Assembly: GCF_000337375.1 (NCBI RefSeq) | Contig: NZ_AOJG01000009.1 | Coordinates: 42,819-106,818, forward strand | From: Halorubrum lipolyticum DSM 21995 | GTDB lineage: Archaea; Halobacteriota; Halobacteria; Halobacteriales; Haloferacaceae | Length of the DNA stretch: 64,000 bases | Reading direction: 5' to 3' | Shown: positions 17,092-25,275 of the stretch, piece by piece | Layout of the letters: every line of letters starts with the position of its first letter | Position numbering within the stretch: the stretch's first letter is position 1 | Notes under the pieces: generated by a model | What the model was told of the DNA's origin: nothing | Seen by the model: the letters and a program-made list of their open reading frames with translations, nothing else | Database searches by the model: none | Position numbers and translations under genes: made by a program

Positions 17092-17528
17092 ACCTCGGAG
17101 CGGAAAATCCGGCCCTCTACCGGACGCTCAAGGATGTGCTAGAACGACAAGCGGAGGTCACCTCCGTTCGATTCGAACCGGACGCGATCCAGAAGCGGTA
17201 CCTCGCCGCTGCGATCGACCCACAGCGGGTCGTCCCGCCGACCGGACCAAAGTCACCGCATCTCGAGGTCCACTGGAAGCTCACGCCGCCCCACGACGAG
17301 TTCAGGATCGACTACGCCGATCCAAATTCGGGGTTCCATTGCGGTTGGCATCAAGACGACGACCACGACGACCTCGGCGCAGCGCATTTCCAGTACCAGA
17401 CGGCTTCGATGGAAACCCCAGCGTACGAAGCGGTCGCGTTCGAAGCGGCGTCTCCCCCGAAACTCCTCTGGGAGTGCTGTGACGACCTCTTCAATAATGT
17501 GATTCCCAGCTACGCGGCAGAATTGTAG
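17088..17528 (+). CDS. GWHQD-motif protein of unknown function, second gene of the two-gene unit (copy 1)
   Basis: 146 residues, no membrane segment or signal. The only strong landmark is CGWHQDDDHDDLGAAHFQ at about residues 84-101, shared almost exactly with the partner protein at 60141 (VGWHQDETHTDLGACHFQ). Three His and several Asp in fixed positions suggest a metal site or a small nuclease-like active site. It always follows a winged-helix gene in this window. That arrangement recalls type II toxin-antitoxin pairs such as TumA/TumE, but I have not verified homology. Function unknown. Confidence 0.65.
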   Translation: MNLGAENPALYRTLKDVLERQAEVTSVRFEPDAIQKRYLAAAIDPQRVVPPTGPKSPHLEVHWKLTPPHDEFRIDYADPNSGFHCGWHQDDDHDDLGAAHFQYQTASMETPAYEAVAFEAASPPKLLWECCDDLFNNVIPSYAAEL

Positions 17529-17628
17529 TGCGGGAGCCGTCCCGGCTCTACGACTCTATGGCGTGAGACTCCCCCGCGGACTGCAGCAAAGATCGCTCAA
17601 ACACCGCCGTGGTCCCGTTCTCGTCGTC

Positions 17629-18402
17629 CTACGCGTCGGACTCGACGACCGCGTCGGCGTCTGAGTCGTCACCGTCCGCGTCGGCGTCATCGTCCCCGGT
17701 GAGGCGTCGTTCGGCCTCATCACGGTCCTCGGGGTAGCCGACGTCGATGCGCCAGCCGTCGAGGCCGATAGCATCGATGGTCCGACCAGACTGAATGAGG
17801 AGATCGATCGCGTCGGAGATCTCGTACTCGTCGCGGTTCGACGGCTGGACGAGATGGCACGCGTGGAAGATGGCGGGTGAGAAGGTGTAGAAGCCGGTCA
17901 TCACCAGATTGCTCGGCGGGTCCTCCGGCTTCTCGACGACGTCCGTGATCTCGCCGTACTGGTTGGTGTCACAGACACCGTAGCGAGAGGCGTCTTCCCA
18001 GGGGACCTCCTCGACGAGGAAGGCGGCGTCCGCGCGGTCTTCACGCTGGCGACGGACCACGTCCTGGAGGTTCGCCTGAAAGATGTTGTCGCCGAGGATG
18101 AGCATGAAGTCGTCGTCGATGTGCTCCTCGACGGTGAGCAGCGCGTGGGCGAGCCCCTTCTGTTCGCGCTGGTGGGTGTAGGTAATCGGGACGCCCTCGT
18201 ACTCGTCGCCGTAGTGATCGATGATCACCTCCTTCATGTAGCCGACGACGACGATGAGCTCGTCGGCGCCGAGGTCGATCAGCTGATCGAAGCAGTGGGT
18301 GATGAGCGGTTTGTCGGCGACCTCCACCATCCCCTTGGGCTTGTCGTCCGTGAGCGGGCGGAGGCGCGTGCCCTTGCCGGCCGCGAGTACGACTGCTTTC
18401 AT
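17629..18402 (-). CDS. aglF: Glucose-1-phosphate uridylyl/thymidylyltransferase-type enzyme, AglF-like
   Basis: 257 residues. MKAVVLAAGKGTRLRPLTDD and KPKGMVEVADKP form the nucleotide site, ILGDNIFQ the metal site, and DVVEKPEDPPSNLVMTGFY plus GWRIDVGYPED the sugar and C-terminal regions. It is a single-domain enzyme without beta-helix, ending in an Asp-rich tail. AglF of Haloferax volcanii supplies UDP-sugar to the N-glycan. The ATG at 18402 has a TATA element in ATAAGGATTCTG, 27 nt upstream, identical in sequence and spacing to the aglG-like gene at 53988. Its 3' end is copied at 16280-16519. Confidence 0.85.
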   Translation of the reverse strand: MKAVVLAAGKGTRLRPLTDDKPKGMVEVADKPLITHCFDQLIDLGADELIVVVGYMKEVIIDHYGDEYEGVPITYTHQREQKGLAHALLTVEEHIDDDFMLILGDNIFQANLQDVVRRQREDRADAAFLVEEVPWEDASRYGVCDTNQYGEITDVVEKPEDPPSNLVMTGFYTFSPAIFHACHLVQPSNRDEYEISDAIDLLIQSGRTIDAIGLDGWRIDVGYPEDRDEAERRLTGDDDADADGDDSDADAVVESDA

Positions 18403-18428
18403 GATCCGACAGTTCAGTTCAGCCAATC

Positions 18429-18440
18429 ATAAGGATTCTG
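18429..18440 (-). promoter_or_regulatory. Promoter element shared with the aglG-like gene
   Basis: ATAAGGATTCTG on the plus strand (CAGAATCCTTAT on the coding strand) begins 27 nt before the aglF start. The same 12 bases occur at 54015-54026, also 27 nt before a start. The CCTTAT part serves as TATA box; the shared upstream CAGAAT may be the TFB-recognition element or a regulator site. Confidence 0.6.
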
Positions 18441-18670
18441 CCTTCGCAATTCGGGACGATGTCCACACAATTTGACGTGCACAGCTGGAGCCGGTGGGCT
18501 GTACGCTGTACTGGGACCTGTGTACTCCACAGAAAGTATTTATCGTGGCTCTTGGCACAAGCTACCATGAACTACCGAGCGTTAGTCGGAAAGCCACACA
18601 CTCGGTGAGACGGTCCGTGCGACCGCCCTTTCGGGGCCGTAGCGGGCTGTACTCCGGTGTGTGCCCATCT

Positions 18671-18922
18671 ATGAACGACGACGAACTCCTCCGCCGAGAA
18701 CTGCGCGGCGCTCGTGAAGAACTCGTCCGCAAACACGCACGACAGTCGGACGACCTGCCAGCATCGACGAGTCAGCTTCCGTTGATGCCGGAGCGGGACG
18801 ACGCGTTCCTTCGTCTCGCTCTGATGAGCGTCGAGGACCTCGAAACGCATATCGCTCGACTCGAACGCGATCTCACCGACCTCGAAGACGGTATCGACCG
18901 GCCGGACGTAGAGCTCGAATGA
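18671..18922 (+). CDS. Small charged coiled-coil protein
   Basis: 83 residues, mostly helix-forming and charged (DDELLRRELRGAREELVRKH, then LMSVEDLETHIARLERDLTD). No family recognised. The ATG at 18671 is chosen because the strong helix starts there, but a TATA-like AGTATTTATC at 18535-18544 points to transcription from about 18567, giving a 100-nt leader that contains a 13-codon frame (18567-18608, MNYRALVGKPHTR). In-frame GTG codons upstream are alternatives. Confidence 0.5.
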   Translation: MNDDELLRRELRGAREELVRKHARQSDDLPASTSQLPLMPERDDAFLRLALMSVEDLETHIARLERDLTDLEDGIDRPDVELE

Positions 18923-19013
18923 GCACGTCGAACACACATGAACCTCACTGAAAGCTTCTACCGATTAGCTTCATACAGTGATGTAAACGATAGGGTTCCG
19001 ATAATTACGTCAG

Positions 19014-19946
19014 CTACTGACGGTAGTACGGGATTGTCTGCTCTAAGCCAGTCTCGAAGTCGACGTTTGGGTCGTAGCCAAGAAGATCTTCAGCTTTCGA
19101 AATGTCTGCGTGAGAGTGTCGGATATCGCCAGGTCGCGGATCGTCATAGATGGGATCGATATTCATATCCAGGAGGTCGTTGAGGGTATCGACAAGTTGG
19201 TTGACGGTAACGCGACCGCCACAGCCGACGTTGAACGCTTCGCCGGAAACGTCACTTTCGGCAGCGAGGATATTCGCTTGGACCGCGTTGTCGATGAACG
19301 TAAAGTCCCGAGATTGCTCACCGTCTCCGTAGATGACTGGTCGATCGCCGTCCAGCATCAGCGAAATAAACTTGGGGATCACGGCTGCGTAGTCGCCGTT
19401 GGGATCTTGGCGCGGCCCGAAGATGTTGAAGTACCGGAGCGCAGCAGTATCGATATCGTAGAGCTCGCTAGCTTGAAGTGCGAGCTTCTCCGTGTAGTGC
19501 TTCGAGAGCGCGTACGGCGACTCCGGCTGCTCGGTCATCGACTCAACTTTCGGAAGCTGCTCGGTGGTCCCGTAAACGGACGACGAAGACGCGACGACGA
19601 CGGTGTCGACATCCGCGTTCCGCGCGGCATCGATAACGGTGGCAGTGCCGGTACAGTTTGCATCAGTTGTCGTGACCGGATCGTCGACACTCCTGGGTAC
19701 GGAGGGGACAGCGGCTTGGTGGAAGACGTAGTCGGCATCCTCGGTAGCGTCGGCCATTGCTTCGGCGTCCCGGATATCTTCCTCTTTGAACGAGAACTGG
19801 GCGGCGTCCCGTAGCGCTTCGAGGTTCTGTTCACGGCCCGTCACGAAGTTGTCGATGCCACGAACGTCGTATCCACGACTGAGTAGCGCCTCTGCGAGAT
19901 TCGATCCAATGAACCCGGCGACACCGGTAACGAGTGCGGTGGGCAT
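19014..19946 (-). CDS. NAD-dependent nucleotide-sugar 4-epimerase/dehydratase
   Basis: 310 residues, an extended SDR: TGVAGFIGSNLAE binds [18 protein letters not shown] holds the catalytic Ser/Thr, SPYALSKHYTEK the YxxxK pair, and YFNIFGPRQDPNGDY, VIYGDGEQSRDFTF and GGRVTVNQL follow. This is the WbpP/GalE-like group acting on UDP-GlcNAc or UDP-glucose. It is cotranscribable with the dehydrogenase upstream at 20157-21431, although a hairpin lies between. With that enzyme it could make UDP-GalNAcA or a similar uronic sugar. Confidence 0.9.
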   Translation of the reverse strand: MPTALVTGVAGFIGSNLAEALLSRGYDVRGIDNFVTGREQNLEALRDAAQFSFKEEDIRDAEAMADATEDADYVFHQAAVPSVPRSVDDPVTTTDANCTGTATVIDAARNADVDTVVVASSSSVYGTTEQLPKVESMTEQPESPYALSKHYTEKLALQASELYDIDTAALRYFNIFGPRQDPNGDYAAVIPKFISLMLDGDRPVIYGDGEQSRDFTFIDNAVQANILAAESDVSGEAFNVGCGGRVTVNQLVDTLNDLLDMNIDPIYDDPRPGDIRHSHADISKAEDLLGYDPNVDFETGLEQTIPYYRQ

Positions 19947-20082
19947 ACGTCAGGATACCTACGACTCGACATGGGTCTGTCGACTTCGAATGACTGATAC
20001 CAGAGACAGACAGTTGGGCGGCTTCACAATGGTACCCAGTTGAGCGAATCGATGTTCTTGTTGAGTTTGTGTAGAAACATGT

Positions 20083-20107
20083 CACAGTAGGTGGTAATTC
20101 TACTGTG
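20083..20107. terminator. Hairpin between dehydrogenase and epimerase genes
   Basis: CACAGTAG (20083-20090) pairs with CTACTGTG (20100-20107) around a 9-nt loop, 50 nt past the dehydrogenase stop on the minus strand. The rest of the 210-bp gap shows nothing clear. Confidence 0.4.
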
Positions 20108-20156
20108 CCGGAAGCAAGACTTGGCCTCTGCAATCACACCTGAGACATTTCAGAGA

Positions 20157-21431
20157 CTACAGCCGGACGACGTGATCGTCGTCACGATGACCAGTGACGT
20201 TTCGCGTATCAAACACCATCGATGTCTCGTCAACGATACGATCAATATCTAATGTCGAGTGGTCAGTGACCACAATAACACAGTCAGTGGCGTTGAGTCG
20301 CCCATCAGTGAGGGAGACGGACTCATAAGTCGCGTCGCCAACCTCGAGTTCCGGAACGTACGGATCGTGGTACTCTACGCCCGCACCCCAGCCGTCGAGT
20401 TCTGTGATAATATCTATGGCCGGAGACTCGCGCGTGTCGGAGACGTTCGGTTTGTAGGCAGCGCCGACGACGAGGATATCTGCGTTCGAGAGTGCGGTGC
20501 CGCGATCGTTGAGTTGTCGGACGACGCGTTGAACGACGTGTCGGGGCATTTCGCGGTTGACGGTGTCCGCGAGGTCGATGAAACGCGTATCAACGTCGTG
20601 TTCATTGGCCTTCCAAGAAAGGTAAAACGGGTCGATGGGGATACAGTGGCCGCCCAGTCCCGGTCCGGGGTAGAACGGCATGAAGCCGAACGGCTTCGTC
20701 TCGGCGGCGTCGATGGCGTCCCAGATATCGACGTCGAGTTCGTGAGCAATTTGTGCGAGTTCGTTGATCAGGCCAATGTTGACTGCGCGGAACGTGTTCT
20801 CAAGGAGTTTGACAAGCTCGGCCTCAGTCGCGGAGTCGACGCGCACGACCTCATCGAACACGGGATCGTACAGTGCTTGCGCGCGGTCGCCGCACTCGTC
20901 GGTGACGCCGCCGAGGACTTTCGGAATGTCTGTCGGGCCGTACTCCTCGTTTCCGGGATCGATGCGCTCGGGAGAAAACGCGAGATAGATATCTTCACCG
21001 ACGACTGCGCCATTTTCCGCGAACACGTCCGTGAGAGCATCCTCTGTGGCGCCGGGGTAAACGGTACTCTCGAGAACGACCGTACAGCCGTCCGCAATGA
21101 CGGGCGCGAGACGCTCGGCGGCATCGAGAACGAAGGACAGGTCGGGCGTGTCGGTCTTGCGGAGGGGCGTCGGCACACAGATGGAGACTCCCTCAGCGTC
21201 GCTCAGGAGGTCGTAGTCGGTCGTAAATGTGAGTCCCTCGTTCGTCGCCGCTTGGACTGTCTCGTCGGTAACGTCGTTGACGGTCGATTGGCCACTACGG
21301 AGGCGGTCAATCTTGTCACCGTCGATGTCGACGCCGACGACGTCGTAGCCGGCGTCGTGCATCGCCAGCGCCAGCGGTAGCCCCACGTAGCCGAGGCCGA
21401 CGACGCCAACGCGCGTCTGCTCGTCTTCCAT
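20157..21431 (-). CDS. UDP-N-acetylglucosamine 6-dehydrogenase-type enzyme (WbpA family)
   Basis: 424 residues. VGVVGLGYVGLPLALAMHD is the NAD site; CVPTPLRKTDTPDLSFV, LESTVYPGAT, FSPERIDPGNEEYG, KLLENTFRAVNIGL and PGPGLGGHCIPIDPFYLSWK (catalytic Cys) follow, then a C-terminal UDP-binding domain (VVGAAYKPNVSDTRESPA). These details match WbpA/WecC-type enzymes better than the AglM/UDP-glucose dehydrogenases, so the product is probably a UDP-HexNAc uronate. Start at the ATG 21431 next to the nucleotide-binding strand; an ATG at 21452 is possible. Divergent from the GT4 gene at 21551. Confidence 0.9.
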   Translation of the reverse strand: MEDEQTRVGVVGLGYVGLPLALAMHDAGYDVVGVDIDGDKIDRLRSGQSTVNDVTDETVQAATNEGLTFTTDYDLLSDAEGVSICVPTPLRKTDTPDLSFVLDAAERLAPVIADGCTVVLESTVYPGATEDALTDVFAENGAVVGEDIYLAFSPERIDPGNEEYGPTDIPKVLGGVTDECGDRAQALYDPVFDEVVRVDSATEAELVKLLENTFRAVNIGLINELAQIAHELDVDIWDAIDAAETKPFGFMPFYPGPGLGGHCIPIDPFYLSWKANEHDVDTRFIDLADTVNREMPRHVVQRVVRQLNDRGTALSNADILVVGAAYKPNVSDTRESPAIDIITELDGWGAGVEYHDPYVPELEVGDATYESVSLTDGRLNATDCVIVVTDHSTLDIDRIVDETSMVFDTRNVTGHRDDDHVVRL

Positions 21432-21550
21432 GTACGTCGCCAAACACGACACAGTGGTTTCAGCATGTCGTTACTCGAACAGCCAGCAGTCGGGCGAATG
21501 ATAAACGGGGCTTAAGTCCCCGAGGGGTGTCGTCGGAGGTGTGAACGTCG

Positions 21551-22699
21551 ATGACCGGTAGCGAGCGACCGCGGGTCTTCCACCTGATCACCCGACTGTT
21601 GAAGGGGGGTGCGGAGGCGAAAACAATCGCGACCGTGTGCGGCCTTGACGACTACGCGTTCACCGTCGGGTACGGGTCGGAGTACGACTCTGACCAGGTT
21701 GATCGGTTAGAACGGGAGGGAATCGCAACGAAACAGTTCCCACTGATCCGGCACTACAATCCCGTGACGACGGTGCCGGCGGTCCTGTCGCTGGCGCGAT
21801 ACCTCCGGCGGGAGGAGTTCGATATCGTCCACACACACAGCACGGAAGCCGGAATTATCGGACGGTTCGCTGCGGCACTCGCGGGCGTCCCGACCATCGT
21901 ACACACGGTACACGGCGTCCCGTTTGCCGACGATCGGAGCGCCTTCCTAAATCGATTCGTGCTCGCGTGCGAGCGGCAGGCGGCGAGCTATACGGACCGC
22001 ATCGTCACGAACGCGGACGTCATCGCCGACGACTACTTAGAGCGCGGGATTGGGCGGCGAGACCAATACACGACCGTCTACAGCGGCGTAGATCTGGATG
22101 CGTTCGCAGACGCCGAGCCCGCGGACGATCTCCCCGGGGAGCGGCCGCGCATTGTTATGGTTGGGCGGCTCGCGGACGGCAAAGGCTACGAGGTGCTGCT
22201 CGATGCCGTCGAATCACTGGATAGCTTCGAAGGGTCGGTGTGTATCGTCGGGGACGGCCCGTTGTACGAATCGCTCACGACGGAGATCGAGGACCGCGAG
22301 CTGGCCGACCAAGTGTGTCTCACAGGCTTTCGAGACGATATCCCGTGCGTACTCGCAGCGAGCGACGTACTCGTACTACCGTCGTTCCGGGAAGGGACAC
22401 CTCGGGTCATCACAGAGGCGATGGCGAGTGGGCTGCCAGTCGTCGCTACCGACATTGCGGGAATCCCGGAGCAGATCGAGGACAGTGAAAACGGGTACCT
22501 GATTCAGACGGGGGATTCCGAAGCGTTAGCTAACCGGTTGGAAACGTTGCTAGCTGACGCGGAGCTACGTGAGCAGATGGGTCGTCATGGACTGGAGCGT
22601 GCTAATCGATTTTCCGTTCCGACGATGGTTGAAGAGTTGGACAGAGTGTATCGGGAATTGGTTGGCGAGCAAGTCGGCAGCACGGGCTCAAACGTCTAG
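21551..22699 (+). CDS. Glycosyltransferase family 4
   Basis: 382 residues, GT-B fold. The N-terminal half has ITRLLKGGAEAKT (donor/acceptor loop) and IVHTHSTEAGIIGR; the C-terminal half has RIVMVGRLADGKGYEVL, VGDGPL and the E-x7-E motif in SFREGTPRVITEAMASGLPV. It adds a sugar to the lipid-linked glycan in the cytoplasm. A Shine-Dalgarno-like GGAGG (about 21535-21539) precedes the start and a TATA-like CTTAAG lies at 21511. It converges on the membrane protein gene at 22709. Confidence 0.92.
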   Translation: MTGSERPRVFHLITRLLKGGAEAKTIATVCGLDDYAFTVGYGSEYDSDQVDRLEREGIATKQFPLIRHYNPVTTVPAVLSLARYLRREEFDIVHTHSTEAGIIGRFAAALAGVPTIVHTVHGVPFADDRSAFLNRFVLACERQAASYTDRIVTNADVIADDYLERGIGRRDQYTTVYSGVDLDAFADAEPADDLPGERPRIVMVGRLADGKGYEVLLDAVESLDSFEGSVCIVGDGPLYESLTTEIEDRELADQVCLTGFRDDIPCVLAASDVLVLPSFREGTPRVITEAMASGLPVVATDIAGIPEQIEDSENGYLIQTGDSEALANRLETLLADAELREQMGRHGLERANRFSVPTMVEELDRVYRELVGEQVGSTGSNV

Positions 22700-22708
22700 T
22701 CTGGTGCT

Positions 22709-23923
22709 TCAGTCAGTCCCAGAGTTCAACGCTTGCGTACTGGTTGCAGAGTCGTCACTCCACCACTGAAACGGCCACGCGAATCGCACGTGTTCGCTAA
22801 CACCAATGCCTCCGAACAAGAAAATCACCCAGATGAACATCTGTCGGTGGCGCATTCCTGTCCCGTAATTCACAGTACCAACACCGTACAGAACGACGGC
22901 GACGCAGAGTCCGACGAGGAGCCCGACCGTTGCGGGTGAGTTCTTCTGACCAAGCGATCGAACGCCCCACACCGCTGCAACGGTGAAGGCGATGTTGATC
23001 AAGCCCTCGATACCGACGAGCAGGTCTGGAATCGTCTCGATCATCCACGGGAACGGGGCGTACAGGAAATACACGGCACCGACCCAACTGAAGGCGGTCA
23101 GCTCGACCACCGTCTGTGGGATAACATCCGGTAGATAGACGGTTCGACCGCTAGCTCTCACTTCACGGGTGTACGCCAAGAACTCGATCCCGTCTCGAAT
23201 GACGGGAAGTGAGAGTACGAACGCGACGGGAGATAGCGAGGCAGCGAGCGCGACCGAACGGCGCGATAGATACCCCGAATTCACAGCGTGGACCGCTAGC
23301 GCCGCCGCGATCGCCGCGACAATGATGATAACGTTGTCATCGCGCTGTAACAGCGAGACGTGTAACACGACGGCGGCGAGAGCGTAGGACAGTAGTCTCG
23401 AACGCCGATGGGAGGGTAGCAGTAGGAGTCGTGCCGCAGTGGTGATTCCAAACAGGACGATGGCTTCTCGGAGTAGCGTGCTCTGAACTGCGACGATGCT
23501 GGGGTAGAACGTCATCGGAAGAGCGGCGACGACGCCGGCTTGGTGAGAGTGATAGTACCGGGCGATAAGATAGACGTTGTAGACGGCGAACGCCCCGAGA
23601 AGCGCATTTCCGAGGCGGGCATAGAAGCCACTCGGGCCGGGAAGCATCCAGAACGGTGCCAAGAAGGATCCCCAGAGAGCGTAGGTATCCGAAGATGCGA
23701 GGGGAACGAGTAGTTGAGACAGATCTATCGAGCTTGATGTGTACTGGTACGGAGTGCCCTCTCTGAGGCCGCGAGCAATCGTCTCTGCGGTGTTGCCAAA
23801 GCCAACTGCGTCTCCTGTCGAATCTGGGTTGAGTGTGGTGAGCGTCGTCACGACAGATGCGATACCACGAACTACGAACGCGACAATGAAGATTGTAACT
23901 GCCTGTAATGTATTTGTTCTCAT
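22709..23923 (-). CDS. Polytopic membrane protein, GT39/ArnT-like or related polysaccharide membrane enzyme
   Basis: 404 residues from the ATG at 23923, chosen because a TATA-like TCTATACAT lies about 30 nt upstream. About nine to ten hydrophobic helices. The first loop (about 35-75, NPDSTGDAVGFGNTAETIAR) has an acidic residue after helix 1, as in lipid-sugar-dependent GT-C enzymes. No Wzy or STT3 motif is seen. In a glycan cluster it could add a sugar outside the membrane from a dolichyl-phosphate donor or polymerise units; I cannot decide which. Confidence 0.6.
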   Translation of the reverse strand: MRTNTLQAVTIFIVAFVVRGIASVVTTLTTLNPDSTGDAVGFGNTAETIARGLREGTPYQYTSSSIDLSQLLVPLASSDTYALWGSFLAPFWMLPGPSGFYARLGNALLGAFAVYNVYLIARYYHSHQAGVVAALPMTFYPSIVAVQSTLLREAIVLFGITTAARLLLLPSHRRSRLLSYALAAVVLHVSLLQRDDNVIIIVAAIAAALAVHAVNSGYLSRRSVALAASLSPVAFVLSLPVIRDGIEFLAYTREVRASGRTVYLPDVIPQTVVELTAFSWVGAVYFLYAPFPWMIETIPDLLVGIEGLINIAFTVAAVWGVRSLGQKNSPATVGLLVGLCVAVVLYGVGTVNYGTGMRHRQMFIWVIFLFGGIGVSEHVRFAWPFQWWSDDSATSTQALNSGTD

Positions 23924-24042
23924 TTTCCAAAATGTCTCTTGGCTGAATTCGTATGTATAGACCACACGAACCATTCATCGTAGATAATAGATGTGGAATT
24001 CCAAAACATGATGTGGATAACTAGATCTAGACCGGTTTCTGT

Positions 24043-24939
24043 CTAGACATGGATGGCGGATTTTGTGAACTTAGCTATATCATAACCTAATCCGAAAACC
24101 TGTCTAAAGTTGGCTGGTTTAGATTGTCTCAAGTATTTAAATCCAGATTCAAAATCTCCCTCGGAAATGTAATACCTCGCTAAGATAAAATTATGATATT
24201 TTCGGACATCGTATCCTTCAGTTTCTAGATACTGAATTTCATCTTGAAAAGATTCAAACAACTTCTTCTTAGCCTCAGCAGTAGTATCCGCTGATGGGCG
24301 AGACGATTCATGTAACCTGACCAAGGTTTGGTCTACATAGCCGATCTTTCCTTCGCTTGCCAACCGAATAGTAAATTCAATATCCTGATTTCTTTCAAAA
24401 CTCTCATCGAATCCATTAATCGATTCAACAACATCTCTCTTTGCTACAATTGTTGATCCACCATGAATAAATCCCGATAGGGTTAGTAACCCTTTGATAA
24501 TTTCTTTTTGACCCTCGTGCTTTGCATCGTGACTCAGTATCTCTGAAATAAATTTTATTATCTTAGAATCTCGCTCAGTGGTCGTACGACAGTAATTTGC
24601 GACCCAGTCATCTGAACGGGACTGAAGTTGAGAAATTTGTTTCTCGAGTTTTTCCGGATACCATTCATCATCTGAATCGAGAAGTGCGATATAAGTGCCC
24701 TGAGCGGACCTGATCCCCGTATTTCTAGCTGCACTTCCATTACGATTCTCACTATGTCTTATATACTCAATTCTGTCATCGTCGTACGAATTGACCACTT
24801 CTTGAGTCGAATCAGTCGACGCATCATCCACAATAATCAGTTCAAAATTTCTGAATGTCTGATTCAGAACACTCTCTATCGAGCGCGGGAGTACTTCAGA
24901 CCGATTGTAGGTGGGAATAATAACGCTAACTGCTACCAT
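24043..24939 (-). CDS. Family 2 glycosyltransferase
   Basis: 298 residues, GT-A fold: SVIIPTYNRSEVLPRSIESV, FELIIVDDASTDST, NGSAARNTGIRSAQGTYIAL followed by LDSDDEW (DxD), and IHGGSTIVAKRDV with GFDESFERNQDIEF. No membrane helix. It is clearly AT-richer than the genes on either side to its right (many AAA, ATT, TTA codons), marking the start of the AT-rich cassette. TATA-like CTTAATATC (about 24962-24972) lies about 28 nt before the ATG. Confidence 0.9.
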   Translation of the reverse strand: MVAVSVIIPTYNRSEVLPRSIESVLNQTFRNFELIIVDDASTDSTQEVVNSYDDDRIEYIRHSENRNGSAARNTGIRSAQGTYIALLDSDDEWYPEKLEKQISQLQSRSDDWVANYCRTTTERDSKIIKFISEILSHDAKHEGQKEIIKGLLTLSGFIHGGSTIVAKRDVVESINGFDESFERNQDIEFTIRLASEGKIGYVDQTLVRLHESSRPSADTTAEAKKKLFESFQDEIQYLETEGYDVRKYHNFILARYYISEGDFESGFKYLRQSKPANFRQVFGLGYDIAKFTKSAIHV

Positions 24940-25275
24940 ATGTTCCCATACTACGTGGAGTGATATTAAGTGCTTTCAAGTAAAGTAGTCTTAATGACTC
25001 ATTACGTCCGACACGGAAATTTGAAATGCCGTCGAACGTGTCTTTTGGGAGATAAAACGGTCAACACCATCGTTCGCAAATAGTTTTAGCAATGTCGCGC
25101 TCAAGACACCTCAAAACAGGCTTGAAGCCGTCGCCGCCTACCACAATATACACAAATTTAAATCGAGCCCTGCAAGCAGACGTATGTGAGTTCGATATTT
25201 GCCCGATACGTACCTGCCTTCGTGAACTGATGGTGGTGCCACCGGTGTGTTCCGAGGATCACGACATTTACCACT
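24940..25275. other. 336-bp intergenic stretch without a recognised gene
   Basis: It holds the promoter of the GT2 gene (near 24965). It also has an AT-rich palindrome ATTTAAAT near 25157 that could be a TATA box on either strand. Short frames on both strands cross it (one of about 84 codons on the plus strand), but none matches a family I know. It may contain a decayed gene. Confidence 0.5.
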
